Shown: in pieces, positions 14,285 to 16,132 of the stretch
How the letters are laid out: each line of letters begins with the position of its first letter
Position numbering within the stretch: the first letter of the stretch is position 1
Assembly: GCA_003223995.1 (NCBI GenBank)
Contig: QHYA01000167.1
Coordinates: forward strand, 1 to 16,132
DNA length: 16,132 bases
Origin: Acidobacteriota bacterium
GTDB taxonomy: Bacteria; Acidobacteriota; Polarisedimenticolia; QHYA01
Direction of reading: 5' to 3'
Translations under genes and position numbers: made by a program
Notes under the pieces: model-generated
Seen by the model: only the letters and a program-made list of their open reading frames with translations
Databases searched by the model: none
Told to the model about the DNA's origin: nothing

Positions 14285-15819
14285 ATGAATCTCAGAAGAT
14301 ATCTTTGGTGGTGCGTGGCGTTCGCGGTTGCCGCAGCACCCACAATAGCGGCTGGCGCGACCTCCAAGGGGCCTGCACTCCAGCGCAACAAGATCGCAGC
14401 GGATTTGCTCAGCAAGATCGACGCCGGAAGAGTGGCTCCGGACGAGCCGATCATCGTCAGCTTCACAACGACTCCGACCGCCGACGTCGTGAAGGCCGTC
14501 AAGGCGCTCGGCAAGGTGGTTCGCCCCCTGGCTTCCATCAACAGTCTCTCCGCAAGGATGTCAGGGCAAGCCCTCGCAACGCTCTCCGCGGACGCGCGAA
14601 TCGCCTCCATCTCTCCCGACCGGGATGTCCGCTCCTCGATGGACATCGCGGGGCCGGCGGTCGGAAATGACCTGGTCCGCCAGAGCTACAACCTCACCGG
14701 CAAGGGGGTGACGGTTGCCATGCTGGACTCGGGCATCGCGGCGGGACCCGATCTGTCGGCTCGCCGCGTGGTCGCGGCCGTCGATCTCGTCGACAGCACT
14801 TCCACCGGTTCTTGGGGATAGACTGGGTCATCCAGAACGCCAGGAAGCTGAACATCCGGATCCTGAACATTTCACTCGGACATCCGATCTACGAATCCTG
14901 GAGGACCGACCCGGTCGCGCGCGCTGTGGCAAAGGCCTGGAAGTCGGGGATCCTGGTGGTCGTCTCCGCCGGCAACCTCGGTCGGATGGGCAGCGGCTAT
15001 GGCACGATCACCAGCCCCGGCAACACTCCTTTCGCGTTGACGGTGGGCGCTTTCAACGACAAGAACACGGTGGTCCGGCAAGATGATCTGCTCGCCACCT
15101 ATTCCAGCCGGGGCCCAAGCTTCCTCGATCACGTCCTGAAGCCGGATCTCGTGGCTCCTGGCAACCGGATCATCTCGACTCTCGCGGCGGGATCCACGCT
15201 TCCCAAGCTCTATCCCGACCGGATCGTCCCGAACGGGCTCGAGCTTTCGGGGACGAGCCAGGCGGCCGCTCTTACTTCCGGAGCTGCAGCACTTCTTCTG
15301 GAACGAGATCCCCTGCTCACCAATGATCAGATCAAAGCCATCCTCATGGTCTCCGCGGAGAAGCGATTCGACCTCAGCCGCTTTGCCGCCGGAGCCGGAT
15401 ACCTGGACATCCTGAGCGCGGTCCGCTCGGTCGGCCGCTTCTATCCGGTGCACTTCAACACGGCTTCCCCGGTCGTCGTCCGCACGCCGAACGGATTCAA
15501 CCTCATCCCCGGCAATCTACCGAACAGCACCGCCGTGTGGGCGGGCACAGCCGTATGGGGCGACACGGCGGTCTGGGGCGACACCGCGGTCTGGGGCGAC
15601 ACGGCGGTCTGGGGCGACACGGCGGTCTGGGGCGACACGGCCGTCTGGGGCGACACGGCCGTCTGGGGCGACACGGCCGTCTGGGGCGACACGGCGGTAT
15701 GGGGCGACACCGCGGTATGGGGCGACACGGCGGTCTGGGGCGACACGGCGGTCTGGGGCGACACCGCGGTCTGGGGCGACACCGCGGTCTGGGGCGACAC
15801 GGCCGTCTGGGGCGACTAG
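14285..15819 (+). pseudogene. S8 subtilisin-like secreted protease with C-terminal TAVWGD repeats, frameshifted and lacking the His segment
   Basis: The 5' part (14285-14821) encodes a signal peptide (MNLRRYLWWCVAFAVAAAPT and on), an I9-type propeptide (about 53-118) and the catalytic Asp region GVTVAMLDSG (Asp148). It then stops at TAG after STSTGSWG. The rest continues in another frame, shifted by -1, from about 14812: GIDWVIQNARKLNIRILNIS, the oxyanion Asn in VSAGN, the catalytic Ser in ELSGTSQAAA, and a tail of 16 TAVWGD-type repeats. The region that should join them, with the HGTHVAG His motif and about 50-60 residues, is absent, so an out-of-frame deletion of roughly 150-180 bases is the simplest cause. 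The downstream part has no credible own start. The promoter, ribosome-binding site (GGGGGAG) and repeats are intact, which points to a recent event or an assembly error. Confidence 0.85.
15529..15816 (+). repeat. 16 tandem 18-bp units encoding TAVWGD (first unit TAVWAG)
   Basis: Sixteen uninterrupted 18-bp units encode one TAVWAG and fifteen TAVWGD hexapeptides, and the stop codon follows directly. Between the fifteen TAVWGD units only third positions of the Thr, Ala and Val codons differ (ACG/ACC/ACA, GCG/GCC, GTC/GTA), so all differences are silent. Such repeats are known at the C-termini of S8 proteases in Acidobacteria and other phyla. Their role, perhaps surface display or a secretion or stalk segment, is not established here. 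Confidence 0.95.
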
Positions 15820-15900
15820 AGAATAGGTGCCGTTAAGGATTACGGAGCGGGAACCGAGCGTCTCCGGGTAAGATCGACTCCCCCCGCACTTGACGCACCG

Positions 15901-15943
15901 GGAAGAGGACGGAGGTCACTCCGTCCTCTTCCGCTTTTTTTTT
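15901..15943 (+). terminator. Strong intrinsic terminator after the subtilase
   Basis: A perfect 14-bp stem (15901-15914 with 15919-15932) with a 4-base loop GTCA is followed by GC and nine Ts (15935-15943). It ends plus-strand transcription 82 bases after the subtilase stop. It lacks a T-run on the other strand, so it acts in one direction. Confidence 0.93.
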
Positions 15944-16131
15944 GCACCGGCCGGCGCAGAGGGCTCCCCCGGTGATTGGAGCCGGCGGAGTTGCTCCAGC
16001 ACTCGGATCGCTGCGCCAGGCCGGGTTGCGTCATGCCGAAAGAGCCAGACGATCTGCTTGCGATCGAGGACCCCCTCATGGTAGGCCTCGTAGATCCTTT
16101 GACCCAGATGCGACCCCTCGTGAGAAGGGAT
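15916..16131 (-). CDS. C-terminal part of an unknown protein entering from the right edge
   Basis: A minus-strand frame is open from the window edge for 71 codons and ends at TGA (15918-15916). It reads IPSHEGSHLGQRIYEAYHEG, then VLDRKQIVWLFRHDATRPGA, AIRVLEQLRRL and a Pro/Ala linker, ending AKKKRKRTE. The composition is that of a real soluble, helical protein with a basic tail. I do not recognise the family and the start is outside the window. The stop codon lies in the loop of the plus-strand terminator, and the KKK codons are the complement of its T-run, so the 3' ends of the two convergent genes overlap. The other minus-strand frame here (16079-15840) is rich in Ser, Arg and Pro and looks like a shadow. 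Confidence 0.65.
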   Translation of the reverse strand: MPSHEGSHLGQRIYEAYHEGVLDRKQIVWLFRHDATRPGAAIRVLEQLRRLQSPGEPSAPAGAKKKRKRTE

Positions 16132-16132
16132 C

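Noticed and set aside
14800..14825. Programmed frameshift joining the two subtilase frames
   Set aside because: There is no convincing slippery heptamer, and even a frameshift would leave the catalytic His segment missing; deletion explains more.
15441..15800. Minus-strand repeat protein with SPQTAV-type units, and a plus-strand GRHGGL-type frame
   Set aside because: The 18-bp unit is a multiple of three, so all frames stay open; synonymous-only variation shows that the TAVWGD frame is the selected one.
15529..15816. Direct repeats considered as a CRISPR array
   Set aside because: Units are contiguous without spacers and are in-frame coding repeats.
15840..16079. Minus-strand 79-codon ORF at the right edge
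   Set aside because: Its composition is Ser/Arg/Pro-rich and motif-free; the neighbouring frame that runs in from the window edge reads like a real protein and ends at 15916.

Overview
The window is GC-rich, with a local AT-rich island near 8.4 kb. It looks like a chromosomal segment of an environmental Gram-negative-type bacterium. Acidobacteriota is my best guess, from the GspG-like pseudopilin, a subtilase ending in TAVWGD repeats, a Ser/Thr kinase fused to a sigma54 activator, and a two-repeat DUF6982-like protein. That placement is an inference from gene style, not from a marker gene.

Left part (1-5.7 kb) is housekeeping. The 3' end of secG is followed by tRNA-Leu(GAG), the same order as secG-leuU in E. 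coli. Facing them on the minus strand, read from high to low coordinates, are: a small exported/lipoprotein-like gene (5697-4978); a probable structured small RNA with its own strong promoter and terminator (about 4858-4690); a tandem-repeat conserved hypothetical (4582-4190); an HU-like nucleoid protein (3897-3598); a bifunctional PBP1-type peptidoglycan synthase (3566-1140); and a type II secretion/pilin-like pseudopilin (1037-474).

Middle part (5.8-8.9 kb). A membrane-anchored GAF-GGDEF diguanylate cyclase (5829-7100) appears to be read from a leaderless or nearly leaderless promoter. It is followed by a small unknown ORF (7200-7583), a convergent unknown protein with a ribbon-helix-helix-like C-terminus (8233-7754) that has a clear promoter, a 317-base intergenic region with the AT-rich island, and a 92-residue exported protein (8551-8829).

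Right part (8.9-15.9 kb) is the most interesting. One 1672-residue gene (8922-13940) fuses, in order, a Ser/Thr protein kinase domain, a MalT/AAA_16-like ATPase, a long TPR solenoid, a GAF sensor domain, a sigma54-activating AAA+ domain with intact GAFTGA, and a Fis-type helix-turn-helix. The 344-base gap after it holds a sigma54 (-24/-12) promoter-like site (14153-14169) and, about 145 bases upstream of its predicted start, a near-perfect 11+11 inverted repeat (14023-14048) placed where an enhancer site for such an activator would sit. The promoter points at a secreted S8 subtilase (14285-15819) that ends in 16 tandem six-residue repeats. In this copy the subtilase carries a frameshift and lacks the segment with the catalytic His, so it is a pseudogene or an assembly error. 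I infer a local circuit: cytoplasmic multi-domain sensor/activator, then enhancer and sigma54 promoter, then secreted repeat-bearing protease, possibly with the small exported protein upstream as part of the module. A strong terminator closes the unit, and its hairpin lies inside the 3' end of a convergent partial gene entering from the right edge.
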